A stretch of 33,384 bases of DNA from Sulfurovum sp. (GTDB lineage Bacteria; Campylobacterota; Campylobacteria; Campylobacterales; Sulfurovaceae): assembly GCA_026982075.1 (NCBI GenBank), contig JALSHU010000012.1, positions 1 to 33,384 on the forward strand. Reading direction: 5' to 3'. Below the pieces are notes generated by a model that saw only the letters and a program-made list of their open reading frames with translations, did no database searches and was not told the DNA's origin. Position 1 is the stretch's first letter. Each line of letters starts with the position of its first letter. Shown piece by piece: positions 21,348-30,388 of this stretch. The position numbers and the translations under genes are program-made.

Positions 21348-23480
21348 TTACGCTAAAAAATCTGGTGTGGCTAATTCCACCTTTTTACCTTTTTGTTCCA
21401 TCACAACAACAGTAATGGAGTCACCTTCATTATATCGTTCAGAGAGGTTATCCACACGCTCTTTCGCAACCTTTGAAATATGAAGTAATGCATCAAAACC
21501 ATCTGGCATTTCTACAAAAAGTCCAAAATCAACAATACGTTTTACTTTACCTTCATAACTCTCACCTACTTTATATTCCATCTGTTTTTTTACAGGGGCA
21601 GAAGCAAGGCTTTCGATATGTTCTCTTGCAGCTGATACTTTTGTTTTATCTCCACCAGATACTTTTACCCCACCTACATCACGATCAAGATCAACACTTA
21701 CTTCAAATTTTTCAATAATACCGCGAATCGTCGCTCCTGCTTTCCCTATAATATCTACTATTTTAGAAGGGTGGATAGTAAAATGTTCTGTACTTGGAAG
21801 TGCTTCACTTGTTTGAATATTCTTCATCGCATTTTCCATGAGATCTAAAATATGATTTTTCCCTTGACGTGCTTGCATCAATGCTTCTTTAAGTATGGAA
21901 AGGTCAACACCCCCTAAAGTAATATCCATTTGCAGCGCTGTAATACCGTGTCTCGTTCCTGCCACTTTAAAGTCCATATCTCCATCATGGTCTTCAAGTC
22001 CCATAATATCTGTAAGTACAGCATACTTACCATTTTCATGTACAAGTCCCATAGCAATCCCTGCAACAAGATCTGTCGTTTCAACTTCAGCTGCACGTAA
22101 TGCCAATGATCCCCCACAAATGGTTGCCATAGACGAAGATCCGTTAGATTCTAAAATCTCAGAGACCAAACGAATACTACCATCGTAATCTAACGGTATC
22201 GTAGATTCCATTGCTTTCTTACCAAGATTACCATGTCCTAACTCTCGACGTCCTGGTGCACCTATGAACTTAGCTTCTCCTACAGAATACCCTGGGAAAT
22301 TATAATGTACCATAAACCTTTCAGTCTGTGCTGTACTTTTAGTGATAAGTTCATACATTTGTGCGTCTTTTTTATCCCCTAATGTTACAGTCACCAACGC
22401 TTGTGTCTGTCCCCTTGTAAAAAGACAAGAGCCATGTACTGATGGTAATATATTGGTCTCTATACTAATGTCTCTCACTTCATCTAAGGCTCTACCGTCT
22501 GCACGAATATTGTGATCAATAATCATTGTTCGTACAGCTGTTTTTTTATAACGTTCAAGAACCTTCGCGACTACTTGTTTCTCTGTTGTGTTCCCCTCCG
22601 CTTCTAACGCTTCTAAAATACGCTTACGTATTTTTTTAAGTTCAGAAGAACGTTCACTTTTTGCCATATGTGCTATAGCCTTTTTTACATCTTCTGCATA
22701 GTTGGTCTCAATGTAAGTATATAAAGTTTCATCAACTTTATCTTCAGTTATCTCTAATACCAATGGTTCTCTGATAAAAGGGGTAAATACATCAACATAT
22801 TCTTGTGTTGATACTTCAATGGCTTCTGAAGCCATCGCTATCACATCCACAAGTGCTTCTTCTGAAAATTCATTGGCATGCTGTTCATTCTCATCTTTTG
22901 ATGCTAAAGTTCGCATCTCTATCATGACAATATCTTTTCCCGAACCCACTACCAACAAATCCAATTCTGAGTCTTCTTGTTGTCTCAAGGTAGGGTTTAC
23001 CACTAAATTATCCCCTTCCGTACCTATCCTTACTGCTGCGATAGATGTTGAAACAGGTATATCTGAAACGAAAAGTGCTGCATTGGCAGCATGCAGTGCG
23101 GCAACTTGCATGTCTACATTTTCATCTGCACTCACAACCATGATAGAAATAGTCACAGGATAATGAAAGCCTTGAGGGAAGAGAGGACGTAAAGAACGAT
23201 CTACTATACGAGAGGTTAATGTTTCAAAATCACCTGGTTTTGTTTCTCTTTTGATAAAACCACCAGGAATTTTAGCCGCAGCATAAGACTTCTCCATATA
23301 TTGTACAGTTAACGGAAGAAAATCTTCATCCACAGCTTTTTCATCTATAGCAACTGCTGCAATGAGTACAGCTTTACCTTGTGTATACATCACTGCACCT
23401 GATGCCTGTTTTGCTATTTTATTAAATGTATATTTTTCTTCAAGATTATTTATATTAATCTCTACAATTTGTTCTTTCAT
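21348..23480 (-). CDS. pnp: Polyribonucleotide nucleotidyltransferase (PNPase)
   Basis: The predicted protein has 710 residues, full length. Two RNase PH-like domains (about 1-215 and 310-540) flank a helical linker, then a KH domain (about 555-610, with IVDIIGKAGATIRGI) and an S1 domain (about 625-700, with YEGKVKRIVDFGLFVEM). Catalytic-core text includes FTRGQTQALVTVTLG, GAPGRRELGHG and SSMATICGGSLALRAA. It degrades RNA from the 3' end with phosphate and is a degradosome component. AAAGGA lies upstream of the ATG in the usual position. The gene follows the phosphoribosyltransferase gene by 33 nt. Confidence 0.97.
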   Translation of the reverse strand: MKEQIVEININNLEEKYTFNKIAKQASGAVMYTQGKAVLIAAVAIDEKAVDEDFLPLTVQYMEKSYAAAKIPGGFIKRETKPGDFETLTSRIVDRSLRPLFPQGFHYPVTISIMVVSADENVDMQVAALHAANAALFVSDIPVSTSIAAVRIGTEGDNLVVNPTLRQQEDSELDLLVVGSGKDIVMIEMRTLASKDENEQHANEFSEEALVDVIAMASEAIEVSTQEYVDVFTPFIREPLVLEITEDKVDETLYTYIETNYAEDVKKAIAHMAKSERSSELKKIRKRILEALEAEGNTTEKQVVAKVLERYKKTAVRTMIIDHNIRADGRALDEVRDISIETNILPSVHGSCLFTRGQTQALVTVTLGDKKDAQMYELITKSTAQTERFMVHYNFPGYSVGEAKFIGAPGRRELGHGNLGKKAMESTIPLDYDGSIRLVSEILESNGSSSMATICGGSLALRAAEVETTDLVAGIAMGLVHENGKYAVLTDIMGLEDHDGDMDFKVAGTRHGITALQMDITLGGVDLSILKEALMQARQGKNHILDLMENAMKNIQTSEALPSTEHFTIHPSKIVDIIGKAGATIRGIIEKFEVSVDLDRDVGGVKVSGGDKTKVSAAREHIESLASAPVKKQMEYKVGESYEGKVKRIVDFGLFVEMPDGFDALLHISKVAKERVDNLSERYNEGDSITVVVMEQKGKKVELATPDFLA

Positions 23481-23513
23481 TTATCTTTGTGTCCTTTTTT
23501 TAATTAATCTACT

Positions 23514-24224
23514 TTAATTTACTAATGATTCACTCTTGTCTTCATTGTCGTATTCTATAGACATTTGTCTGTTCACTATCTCTTCAATCTCTTCAAAAGT
23601 CATTGGCTCAAAATTTTTATAATAGTATTCTATCGAAATATAGTCTTGTATCTTATGAGGGCAAAAGACACCATCACATACTGTCAGCAAATTTTGATAG
23701 ACCGTTTTATCCAAAATAGGTGTTGCTATATAAATATTTTTAGCTTCCCTGGCAATAACGGACTTTAATGCTACCATCATAGTAAGTCCAGTCTCAATAC
23801 ATTCATCTGCAAGCACAACATATTTTCCCTTAAGTGAAATAAGATCTTTTCCTTTACGATATTTATAGACATAGGCAAGTATTTCTTCCTCATATTTCCT
23901 ATGTGCTTCACTATAGACATAATCTTCATTGATTCCAAAAGAATCTATAAGGGCTTTATGCATCACTACTTCTTCCGTTTCTGATATCATGGCTATTGCT
24001 AATTCTGGATTATTAGGAGCCAGGATGGGTTCGGTTAAAAGTATATCCATTTGAGCATGTATTTTTTTTGCAATTTTATCAGCATAAAAAACACCTCCTT
24101 CGCTAACACCTATCACAACCGTTTCATGTTTTAAAAATAATTCTACAGGTATCGTTTCTAAAAGCTGTACTGAGGCATCTTTTGCATCTTCAAAATAATT
24201 TTTATTATCTATATCTTTGGGCAT
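23514..24224 (-). CDS. Phosphoribosyltransferase-like protein
   Basis: The predicted protein has 236 residues. The core is a type I phosphoribosyltransferase fold: an opening TVVIGVSEGGVFYADKIAKKI and the PRPP-binding loop KYVVLADECIETGLTMMVALK (about residues 145-165, with acidic pair and TG). The acidic pair is altered to DE followed by CIETG, close to the canonical DDxxxTG. The family includes purine salvage enzymes and regulatory domains, so the substrate cannot be given. Start 24224 has AGGAG 6 nt upstream and lies 20 nt inside the preceding J-domain gene; longer open frames start at 24266 but lack a ribosome site. Confidence 0.8.
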   Translation of the reverse strand: MPKDIDNKNYFEDAKDASVQLLETIPVELFLKHETVVIGVSEGGVFYADKIAKKIHAQMDILLTEPILAPNNPELAIAMISETEEVVMHKALIDSFGINEDYVYSEAHRKYEEEILAYVYKYRKGKDLISLKGKYVVLADECIETGLTMMVALKSVIAREAKNIYIATPILDKTVYQNLLTVCDGVFCPHKIQDYISIEYYYKNFEPMTFEEIEEIVNRQMSIEYDNEDKSESLVN

Positions 24225-24471
24225 GGTCTGCTCCTGGAAATTGTTTGGAAACTTCTTCTTCATCAAAAGTATAACGAAACTCTTCTATATACTTCATCAA
24301 TAACTGATATGCACTATTTAACTGCTCCATTTTCATAGCCTCACCCCCTAAGTCTGGGTGATTTTTTTTAGCAAGAAAGTGATACTGTCTTTTCACATCT
24401 TCTTTTGTAATCAGTTTAGGTAACCCCAAGGTATCCAAGGCATTTTCTATTTCTTCTATAGGACTAAGCAT
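24205..24471 (-). CDS. Small J-domain protein
   Basis: The predicted protein has 88 residues, nearly all of it a J domain: ITKEDVKRQYHFLAKKNHPDLGGEAMKMEQLNSAYQLLMKYI, with the HPD motif near residue 38. It ends with a short acidic and aromatic tail (YTFDEEEVSKQFPGADHAQRY). There is no G/F linker, zinc domain or membrane helix, so it is a class III co-chaperone that should stimulate a DnaK-type partner. Its start overlaps the lptD stop (TAATG), and its end overlaps the phosphoribosyltransferase start. This coupling places it inside the lptD unit and hints at a role in envelope protein handling, but that is inference. Confidence 0.88.
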   Translation of the reverse strand: MLSPIEEIENALDTLGLPKLITKEDVKRQYHFLAKKNHPDLGGEAMKMEQLNSAYQLLMKYIEEFRYTFDEEEVSKQFPGADHAQRYR

Positions 24472-26567
24472 TATCTTGTACCCACACTTCCTGCCACACC
24501 AGTTCCTGTGCCAACTCCACCAAAAGGTATAAACTGGAATTGTACAAAAAATGTATTAAGTGTTGTAAACCCTGTTGGTCTGGGAGTAATGTCTTGTCTA
24601 ATTGAGGCATCCACACTCCAGCAGTCTTGATGATATGAACCACCAAAGCGCCACTGTCGACTTGATGATTCCTCCACATTATATGTTAAACCTCCGTTGA
24701 ACGAAACCCTTTGATTATACATATAAGTAAACGACATATCAACATCATTTGCAGTACTTGCATTTGGTAAATCAGGTAAAACTTCTTTATATGTATGTCC
24801 CACAGAGAGACTATAATCAGCACCAGATAAACCTACACGTGTGGAAGACTCCCGAATCTTATCAAATTCATGAGAATATACTATATTACTATACATACTC
24901 CATCTACGCCAATTATACTGCATTTCATTACTCAAATCTGCTAACTTATAGTTTCTGCCAGGATAATATTTTTGTGAAAACCGTTGAAAAAACTTTAACC
25001 TCATATTTTTATCATAAAAATATTGACTAAAAGACAGATCAAATTGTTCTTCAGGTAAACCTACTGTAAAAAGCGCTTTTTGTTCTTCATCCAATAAAGA
25101 AAATTCAACAGGCGACTGATTTTCACTCCCTGGCTTCAGATAAGAAAGTGAAGGTTGGAACACATGAATAAAACTATCAAATTGTTTTGTCAAATCTGTA
25201 AATAATTTTGCTTTACTTATAGTACTATAATATTGAAAATCATCATATATAAAAGTACCATTTTTAAAAAAGAATTTAGAATAGAAGAACTCTTCTCCTA
25301 GAGATATACTCATAAAGTCATCAAAAAATGAAGTTGTAAATTCTATAGGTATACGTACTTCTGCCTGACGCATAGTTGTGCCTTTTTTCCTATCAAAATT
25401 ATTTACTTTTAAATCTGCACTGTATGTTAGATTGTTCCAAAGAAAATGTTGTAAATATTTATGTCCTTGTATAGAAGGCAATATCTGTATTGTTTCATCC
25501 TGATCAACATTATTTCGTGTATCAATAAAGTATTTGGCATTTAAACCCATATAATAATCATTATTATATGCAAAATAATTTACACGAGATTCTTGTAAAG
25601 GAGTAAGACCAAAGTGGCTCAGGTTATTTTGTTGTAAATTAAGATAGTCAATATCATTTAAAAAAGTAGTATTAACATACAAACCATCTGTAAAACCTTT
25701 AGGGAGTATGCTAGGAAACACTTTTGAAGATTCATAATTAAATTCAAAACCATAATGACTATCATTGGGTAAGTTTTGTTGTTCTACATAACTTTGATTA
25801 TCTTTAAAATATCCTATCCTCATAGTTCCAGCAGAATAAGCACTATCAACAAAACGCAATGTAGAATATATACCTACCGATCGTGAAGTGCGTATTTGTG
25901 GGTTGAACTCCATATCCACACTGTCAGATATAGCCCAAAAAATAGGCTGTTCATACAAAAATCCTTCTAAGTCCGTATATCCAAAACCCGGAAATAATAA
26001 TCCTGAACTTCTTTCCTTATGTGTAGAAAATGCCAAGTATGGTGTATAGAGTAATGGTATATCCAAAAAATAAATTTTTGCATCATACACTTTCATATAC
26101 TTATCTTGACTATCATATACAGAACGATCAAAAACCATTGTCCACAATGGATCTTCTATCTCACATGAAGAGAGCATACTTTGTCCAAATGTATAATTTC
26201 CATCAACACGATGCGCCTTGTCTGCTAAAAGCCATACATCATTTTGACTCGAAAAAAAAAGTTTTTCAAAATGTACTTCTTTCGTATCTGTTTGAATTTC
26301 CATATGATTTGTATGTTCTTTTGTACCCTGATAACCTATCATTTCAACATTGCCATCTAAAATAAGTAATTTGGTTTTTTTGTTATACACTGCTGTGGAA
26401 GCTTTGATAACAGCGTCATCATAATACACCACCACACCTTCACTCGCTTCTACTGTCTCATTTGTTGTATGTAACGATTTAGCAGTAACCTCTATCTTGT
26501 TACCCTGCGCATACAAAAACCATGTAAGCAAACCAATAACAATAAAAAACTTGTACAGTCTAAACAT
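24471..26567 (-). CDS. lptD: LPS-assembly outer-membrane protein LptD
   Basis: The predicted protein has 698 residues. It has a signal peptide (to FLYAQGN), an OstA/LptA-like N-terminal domain (about 25-125, with KTKLLILDGNVEM), and a large C-terminal beta barrel. The conserved SSCEIEDPLWTM is at about 133-144 and DIPLLYTPYLAF follows shortly after. Two Cys, Cys135 and Cys649, may form the disulfide seen in the family; the E. coli protein has four. It transports LPS to the outer leaflet with LptE. The C terminus is Gly-rich (GGVGTGTGVAGSVG), which is unusual for a barrel end. The start overlaps the RDD gene's stop by 8 nt. Confidence 0.93.
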   Translation of the reverse strand: MFRLYKFFIVIGLLTWFLYAQGNKIEVTAKSLHTTNETVEASEGVVVYYDDAVIKASTAVYNKKTKLLILDGNVEMIGYQGTKEHTNHMEIQTDTKEVHFEKLFFSSQNDVWLLADKAHRVDGNYTFGQSMLSSCEIEDPLWTMVFDRSVYDSQDKYMKVYDAKIYFLDIPLLYTPYLAFSTHKERSSGLLFPGFGYTDLEGFLYEQPIFWAISDSVDMEFNPQIRTSRSVGIYSTLRFVDSAYSAGTMRIGYFKDNQSYVEQQNLPNDSHYGFEFNYESSKVFPSILPKGFTDGLYVNTTFLNDIDYLNLQQNNLSHFGLTPLQESRVNYFAYNNDYYMGLNAKYFIDTRNNVDQDETIQILPSIQGHKYLQHFLWNNLTYSADLKVNNFDRKKGTTMRQAEVRIPIEFTTSFFDDFMSISLGEEFFYSKFFFKNGTFIYDDFQYYSTISKAKLFTDLTKQFDSFIHVFQPSLSYLKPGSENQSPVEFSLLDEEQKALFTVGLPEEQFDLSFSQYFYDKNMRLKFFQRFSQKYYPGRNYKLADLSNEMQYNWRRWSMYSNIVYSHEFDKIRESSTRVGLSGADYSLSVGHTYKEVLPDLPNASTANDVDMSFTYMYNQRVSFNGGLTYNVEESSSRQWRFGGSYHQDCWSVDASIRQDITPRPTGFTTLNTFFVQFQFIPFGGVGTGTGVAGSVGTR

Positions 26568-27024
26568 CTATCACTACACAATGTGTCAATTTATCATGTA
26601 AAGTTTGTTTAAGTGGGAGAAAAAAAGCTACAAGGAATCCTAAATAAAAGACTACTTCACTGGTGATACGTAACGATGCTCTTAAAAAAGATTTATACAA
26701 TGTGAGGTTCTCTCCATCAAGTAGAGATATAGCTTTTATTTTCATCATATACTTACCCAAAGTCATACCATTTTGCCATATAAAAATGGTATGATATAAA
26801 ATTTTCAATGCAATAATCAGTAATAAATTATTGACTGAAAACTGATGCATCTCTTGTTTGAAAATTTCTATCGATTCTTCCGTTATTATAGTAGGCAAAT
26901 GTCCTGTAATTGTCATCAGTTGTTCATAAAAAATCACAAATAATAAAAGAGCTATGACAATATCATCTATCACAAAAGCAAAAGCCCTTTTTTTTGTATT
27001 TGCAATCGCTAAGGAGTCAGACAT
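26560..27024 (-). CDS. RDD family membrane protein
   Basis: The predicted protein has 154 residues. An RDD-type start, KKRAFAFVIDDIVIALLLFVIFY, is followed by a second helix (NLLLIIALKILYHTIF), the typical GMTLGKYMMKIKAI, and a third helix (FYLGFLVAFFLPL), ending with LHDKLTHCVVIDV. Here the RDD motif itself reads R-x6-DD. Function is unknown for most members; transport has been proposed. Start 27024 was set by AGGA about 9 nt upstream, ten codons inside a longer open frame. It sits between purD and lptD in a dense unit. Confidence 0.88.
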   Translation of the reverse strand: MSDSLAIANTKKRAFAFVIDDIVIALLLFVIFYEQLMTITGHLPTIITEESIEIFKQEMHQFSVNNLLLIIALKILYHTIFIWQNGMTLGKYMMKIKAISLLDGENLTLYKSFLRASLRITSEVVFYLGFLVAFFLPLKQTLHDKLTHCVVIDV

Positions 27025-27034
27025 ATACCGTATC

Positions 27035-28303
27035 CTACAGTACCTGATAGGCAATATCAGTTCGGCATTGTTTTCCTGCGTAATGTATCTGACCTACAAG
27101 CATATAGGCATGACGCTGTGCTTCTTTAATACTATCACCAATACCCACGCAAACCAAAACACGCCCACCTGTAGCATACAGTTTACCTTCATCACCCCGA
27201 GTAACCCCTGCATACGAAATATGTGCATTTTCATTTAATTCTTCATGATAAATATCATCAATAATAATTTCAGCAGGTGCAGAACTTTTATAAGGGTAGT
27301 CTCTGCTTGCCATAACTACACCCACGGCGTATTTGTCATGAAACTCTATTTTAGCACTCTTCAAGTCAGCTGTTGCTGCTTTGTAAAAAAGTTCAGACGC
27401 TGGTGATTTGAGTAAAGGCATGAGTTCTTCACATTCAGGATCTCCAAAGCGTACATTGTACTCCAGAATAATAGGTTCACCTTTTACAACCATTACTCCG
27501 ATAAACAATACACCTTTAAAAGGCATACCTTCAGCCCTCATGCCTTCTAAAGTTGGGATAATCACACGTTCATCAAGTTTCTTATATATGTCATCATTAA
27601 CCAATGGTGTAGGTGCATACGCCCCCATACCACCAGTATTTGGGCCCTTGTCATTGTTTAACAGTCTTTTATGATCCTGGGCTGCAGGTAAAACAATATA
27701 ATCATTACCATCACAAATAGCAAATACAGACAACTCATATCCATCTAAAAACTCTTCAACAACGATACTTGTCCCTGCATCCCCAAATGAATTCCCAGAA
27801 AGCATCTCTCCTGCAGCTTTTTTCGCTTCATCTTTACTTTGTGCAATAATAACACCTTTTCCGCCACACAAACCATCTGCTTTTACTACAATAGGCTCAT
27901 CTAATTTCTCAATAAATGCATACGCATCTTGCAGGGAATTTGTTTCAATATATTTAGCTGTTGGTACATTATGTCGTGCCAAAAAGTTTTTCATAAATAT
28001 CTTAGAACCCTCCAACTGTGCAGCTTTTGCAGAAGGACCAAAAATAGTCAAACCTCTGGCTTCAAATACATCAACTATCCCATCTACTAGTGGACCTTCT
28101 GGTCCGACAATAGTCAAATCAACAGCATTATTTTCAACAAAGTCTGCCAACTCCGAAAAATCGGAGATACTCAGGTTTTCTCCTAAGGTATCGGTTCCAC
28201 CATTGCCAGGAGCAAAATAAATTTTCTCTACATTCTCATCTTTACTGAGTGCCAATCCAATAGAATATTCTCTACCACCTGCACCTAATATTAATACATT
28301 CAT
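27035..28303 (-). CDS. purD: Phosphoribosylamine-glycine ligase
   Basis: The predicted protein has 422 residues, standard for PurD. It opens with MNVLILGAGGREYSIGLAL (family N-terminal motif GxGGREHA) and contains GPEGPLVDGI, the ATP-grasp region KADGLCGGKGVIIAQ and the family signature RFGDPECEELMPLL. It catalyses the second step of purine synthesis, joining glycine to phosphoribosylamine. Start 28303 has GGGAG 7 nt upstream; a longer open frame to 28384 would overlap a leader hairpin and lacks the family N terminus. The gene lies about 130 nt downstream of a structured RNA and may share its transcript. Confidence 0.97.
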   Translation of the reverse strand: MNVLILGAGGREYSIGLALSKDENVEKIYFAPGNGGTDTLGENLSISDFSELADFVENNAVDLTIVGPEGPLVDGIVDVFEARGLTIFGPSAKAAQLEGSKIFMKNFLARHNVPTAKYIETNSLQDAYAFIEKLDEPIVVKADGLCGGKGVIIAQSKDEAKKAAGEMLSGNSFGDAGTSIVVEEFLDGYELSVFAICDGNDYIVLPAAQDHKRLLNNDKGPNTGGMGAYAPTPLVNDDIYKKLDERVIIPTLEGMRAEGMPFKGVLFIGVMVVKGEPIILEYNVRFGDPECEELMPLLKSPASELFYKAATADLKSAKIEFHDKYAVGVVMASRDYPYKSSAPAEIIIDDIYHEELNENAHISYAGVTRGDEGKLYATGGRVLVCVGIGDSIKEAQRHAYMLVGQIHYAGKQCRTDIAYQVL

Positions 28304-28385
28304 AAATTTCTCCCAAATATCAAAAATCAACCAATTGTGGGCTTGTTTAATAGTGATAAGAATTGTACGTAGAGGGTTTTTCAAA

Positions 28386-28430
28386 ATGTCTGAAGGCGAA
28401 CTCCCTGTTCGTCAATGGCATTTTGGGAAA
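28386..28430 (-). promoter_or_regulatory. Leader hairpin before purD
   Basis: On the minus strand AAAATG (start 28424) pairs with CATTTT (end near 28384), enclosing GACGAAC / GTTCG arms around AGGGA. The hairpin follows the structured RNA and is directly followed by GAAAAACCC, not a T-tract. It could separate the RNA from purD by processing or partial termination. Confidence 0.4.
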
Positions 28431-28649
28431 GCCTATGCGTGCAAATATCGTTACTAATACATGCCCCGGATGAGCGTTCTGTTTTAAGTCGGCCCTAATA
28501 AGCCAACGGTGTAGGAGAGAGTCTCTCTTTAGGGGATAGTTTCTCGTGTATTAACCACACTCAAACGAAAGCTTCCACTCACCAAAAGACTACATGTCCC
28601 ACTAAGATTAATGTTGGACCCCAAATACAGTCGTCGCATCATCTAGGTT
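28431..28649 (-). ncRNA. ssrS: Structured non-coding RNA upstream of purD, candidate 6S RNA
   Basis: The 381-base gap between hemD and purD has no credible ORF but dense secondary structure on the minus strand. A -10 TATAAT at 28661-28656 would start transcription near 28649. The ends can pair: CCTA...ATGCG near 28647-28637 with CGCATAGG at 28439-28432. Internal hairpins include GUUU-GA-GUGU...ACAC-GA-GAAAC (about 28567-28540) and CCCUAA with UUAGGG (about 28534-28495). A long rod closed at its ends, about 220 nt, fits 6S RNA, which binds RNA polymerase in stationary phase. From memory, 6S RNA lies upstream of purD in this phylum; I could not check this. It has no tRNA-like 3' end (tmRNA) and no RNase P or SRP core motif. 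Confidence 0.5.
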
Positions 28650-28685
28650 AAGTTAATTATATCCTATTTGAAATTATAGTTAGGC

Positions 28686-29315
28686 TTAAATTAAAGATTT
28701 TGCTTTTTTAATACATGCTTCAATCATAGGCTCATCTGCCACAACACATTTTACATTATCTGGTAAATGTTTTTTTGTTGATTCACCTATCACAACTGCC
28801 GTATAGCTCTTATCCCATTTAAAATTTTTTAAAAAACAATGGATTGTAGAGGGTGAAGTAAAAATAATGATAGCATCCTTACATGGTTTATCTATATTCT
28901 TATAGTGAACACATGATGTTTGATAGATAATGTGTTCTGTTATCTCTAAGCCTGCATGAGATAAAAACTGCTTTACATCAAAAAATACTTCTTTGGGACG
29001 TAGATACAAGATTTTTTTATACTGAAATTTTTGAATAATATCGTTACCCAATCTTTCTCCATAAAATGATTCGGGCTTATATATCACCCTTCCTCCTAGA
29101 TTGACTATTTCTCTTGCTGTAGCAGCCCCTATTGCTAAACAGGGAAGCTCTTTCCATTTTGGATTCAATTGTTCTATGCTTTTAACAGCTTGCTTTGAAG
29201 TAAACATAAGAATATCATAACCAGAAAAATCTATCTGTACATCTAACAAAGAAAACTCAATCATAGGAAGATGATAAATATTTTCTTTAGAAACAGGTGA
29301 TAAAAGATATATCAT
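28686..29315 (-). CDS. hemD: Uroporphyrinogen-III synthase
   Basis: The predicted protein has 209 residues. It shows the two-domain HemD layout: DILMFTSKQAVKSIEQL (family motif with TSxxAV), LPCLAIGAATAREIVNLGG, then KILYLRPKEVFFDV, IIYQTSCVHYK, IIIFTSPSTIHCFLK and TAVVIGESTKKHL. It closes hydroxymethylbilane into uroporphyrinogen III, on the path to haem and sirohaem. The sequence is poorly conserved across bacteria, so the call rests on motif order. It overlaps the CDF transporter gene by 4 nt (ATGA) and is second in that pair. The haem demand of cytochromes and respiration in this organism fits. Confidence 0.88.
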   Translation of the reverse strand: MIYLLSPVSKENIYHLPMIEFSLLDVQIDFSGYDILMFTSKQAVKSIEQLNPKWKELPCLAIGAATAREIVNLGGRVIYKPESFYGERLGNDIIQKFQYKKILYLRPKEVFFDVKQFLSHAGLEITEHIIYQTSCVHYKNIDKPCKDAIIIFTSPSTIHCFLKNFKWDKSYTAVVIGESTKKHLPDNVKCVVADEPMIEACIKKAKSLI

Positions 29316-30241
29316 TCCTTCTCTTTTAATAAAGTGTGGTCATTTAACATTGCCTCATTGATTGCCTCATCATCATAAGGATCAAAATGTGGCGTGATTA
29401 CCCATTTTTTTTGCTTTTCAATGAGTTTAATCTTATCTTCTATTTCATCTGCAATTCTATGTGCTTCTATTAGACGCATACTAGGACGCAAGACCAGGTG
29501 AAACTCAACAAAATTAGTACTCCCATCTGTTCTTGTTTTAAGCCAGTGATAGCTGGTAACCTCTGGATGTTGAGAAATAATTTCACCAATCTTGGCTACA
29601 CTATCCCCTTCTAATGCACGATCTAGAAGTATTTCTATACCCTCAACAATAATTTCATAAGCCGTATAAATAATATATACTCCTATGCCTAAACCAAACA
29701 GTGCATCTATCCAGTCTAGGCCTGTCATTGCAACTAATGCCAATGCCAATAAAACTGCTGTATTTGATAAAAGATCTGTCTGGTAATGCAAGGCGTCTGC
29801 TTTTATGACCAAGCTATCTGTTTCCTTGGCAACTTTACGTAAATACTGTACCAAAAAGTATGTAAGTAAAATAGAAATCAACATAGCAATAATAGAAGGT
29901 ATCAAAAGAGAAGTTTTGGTTGTATTTACCAATTTTTCAATCGCTATATAAATAATGTAAAACCCTGATATCGTAATCACTGTACCTTCAATGACAGCAG
30001 CAATTGCTTGAATTTTTCCCTTACCGTATTGATAAGCACTGTTAGGGTGTTCTTCAGATTTTTTAATCGCAAAATAATTAAACAGAGATACTGCCATATC
30101 TAAAATAGAATCAATGGCTGAAGCGAGTACTGCAACAGAGCCACTTGCTAAACCTACAATGAGCTTAATCAGCACAAGTATCATGGCCACTGAACTTGAA
30201 ATAATAGTAGCACGTTTTTGTGGTGATTGTTGTTGATCCAC
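29312..30241 (-). CDS. Cation diffusion facilitator metal exporter (FieF/YiiP-like)
   Basis: The predicted protein has 309 residues with six membrane helices in the first two thirds and a cytoplasmic C-terminal domain. The transport site is complete: Asp44 and Asp48 in helix 2 (SAIDSILDM), His152 and Asp156 in helix 5 (HYQTDLLSN). This DD-HD set is that of YiiP and FieF, which export Zn2+ or Fe2+ against protons. The C-terminal domain has HPEVTSYHWLKTRTDG and HLVLRP, with later HxxD residues that may bind regulatory metal. The start codon is GTG, supported by AAGGA 6 nt upstream. It overlaps hemD by 4 nt. Iron or zinc is more likely than copper. Confidence 0.92.
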   Translation of the reverse strand: MDQQQSPQKRATIISSSVAMILVLIKLIVGLASGSVAVLASAIDSILDMAVSLFNYFAIKKSEEHPNSAYQYGKGKIQAIAAVIEGTVITISGFYIIYIAIEKLVNTTKTSLLIPSIIAMLISILLTYFLVQYLRKVAKETDSLVIKADALHYQTDLLSNTAVLLALALVAMTGLDWIDALFGLGIGVYIIYTAYEIIVEGIEILLDRALEGDSVAKIGEIISQHPEVTSYHWLKTRTDGSTNFVEFHLVLRPSMRLIEAHRIADEIEDKIKLIEKQKKWVITPHFDPYDDEAINEAMLNDHTLLKEKE

Positions 30242-30388
30242 GAACTTTCCTTCTTAAAAATATAACTTACATAAGTATGCTAAATTATTCTATCATATAT
30301 TGATTAATATAATCTCATTTATGCTATAGTTTAACTTCAACATCATACTTTATATAAAGTTAATTTAAACATACATCGGATAAGAACA

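Noticed and set aside
28431-28649. tmRNA, RNase P RNA or SRP RNA in the hemD-purD gap
   Set aside because: There is no tRNA-like T arm or CCA end, no GAGGAAAGUCC-type RNase P core and no SRP GGAAGC/GGAG core.
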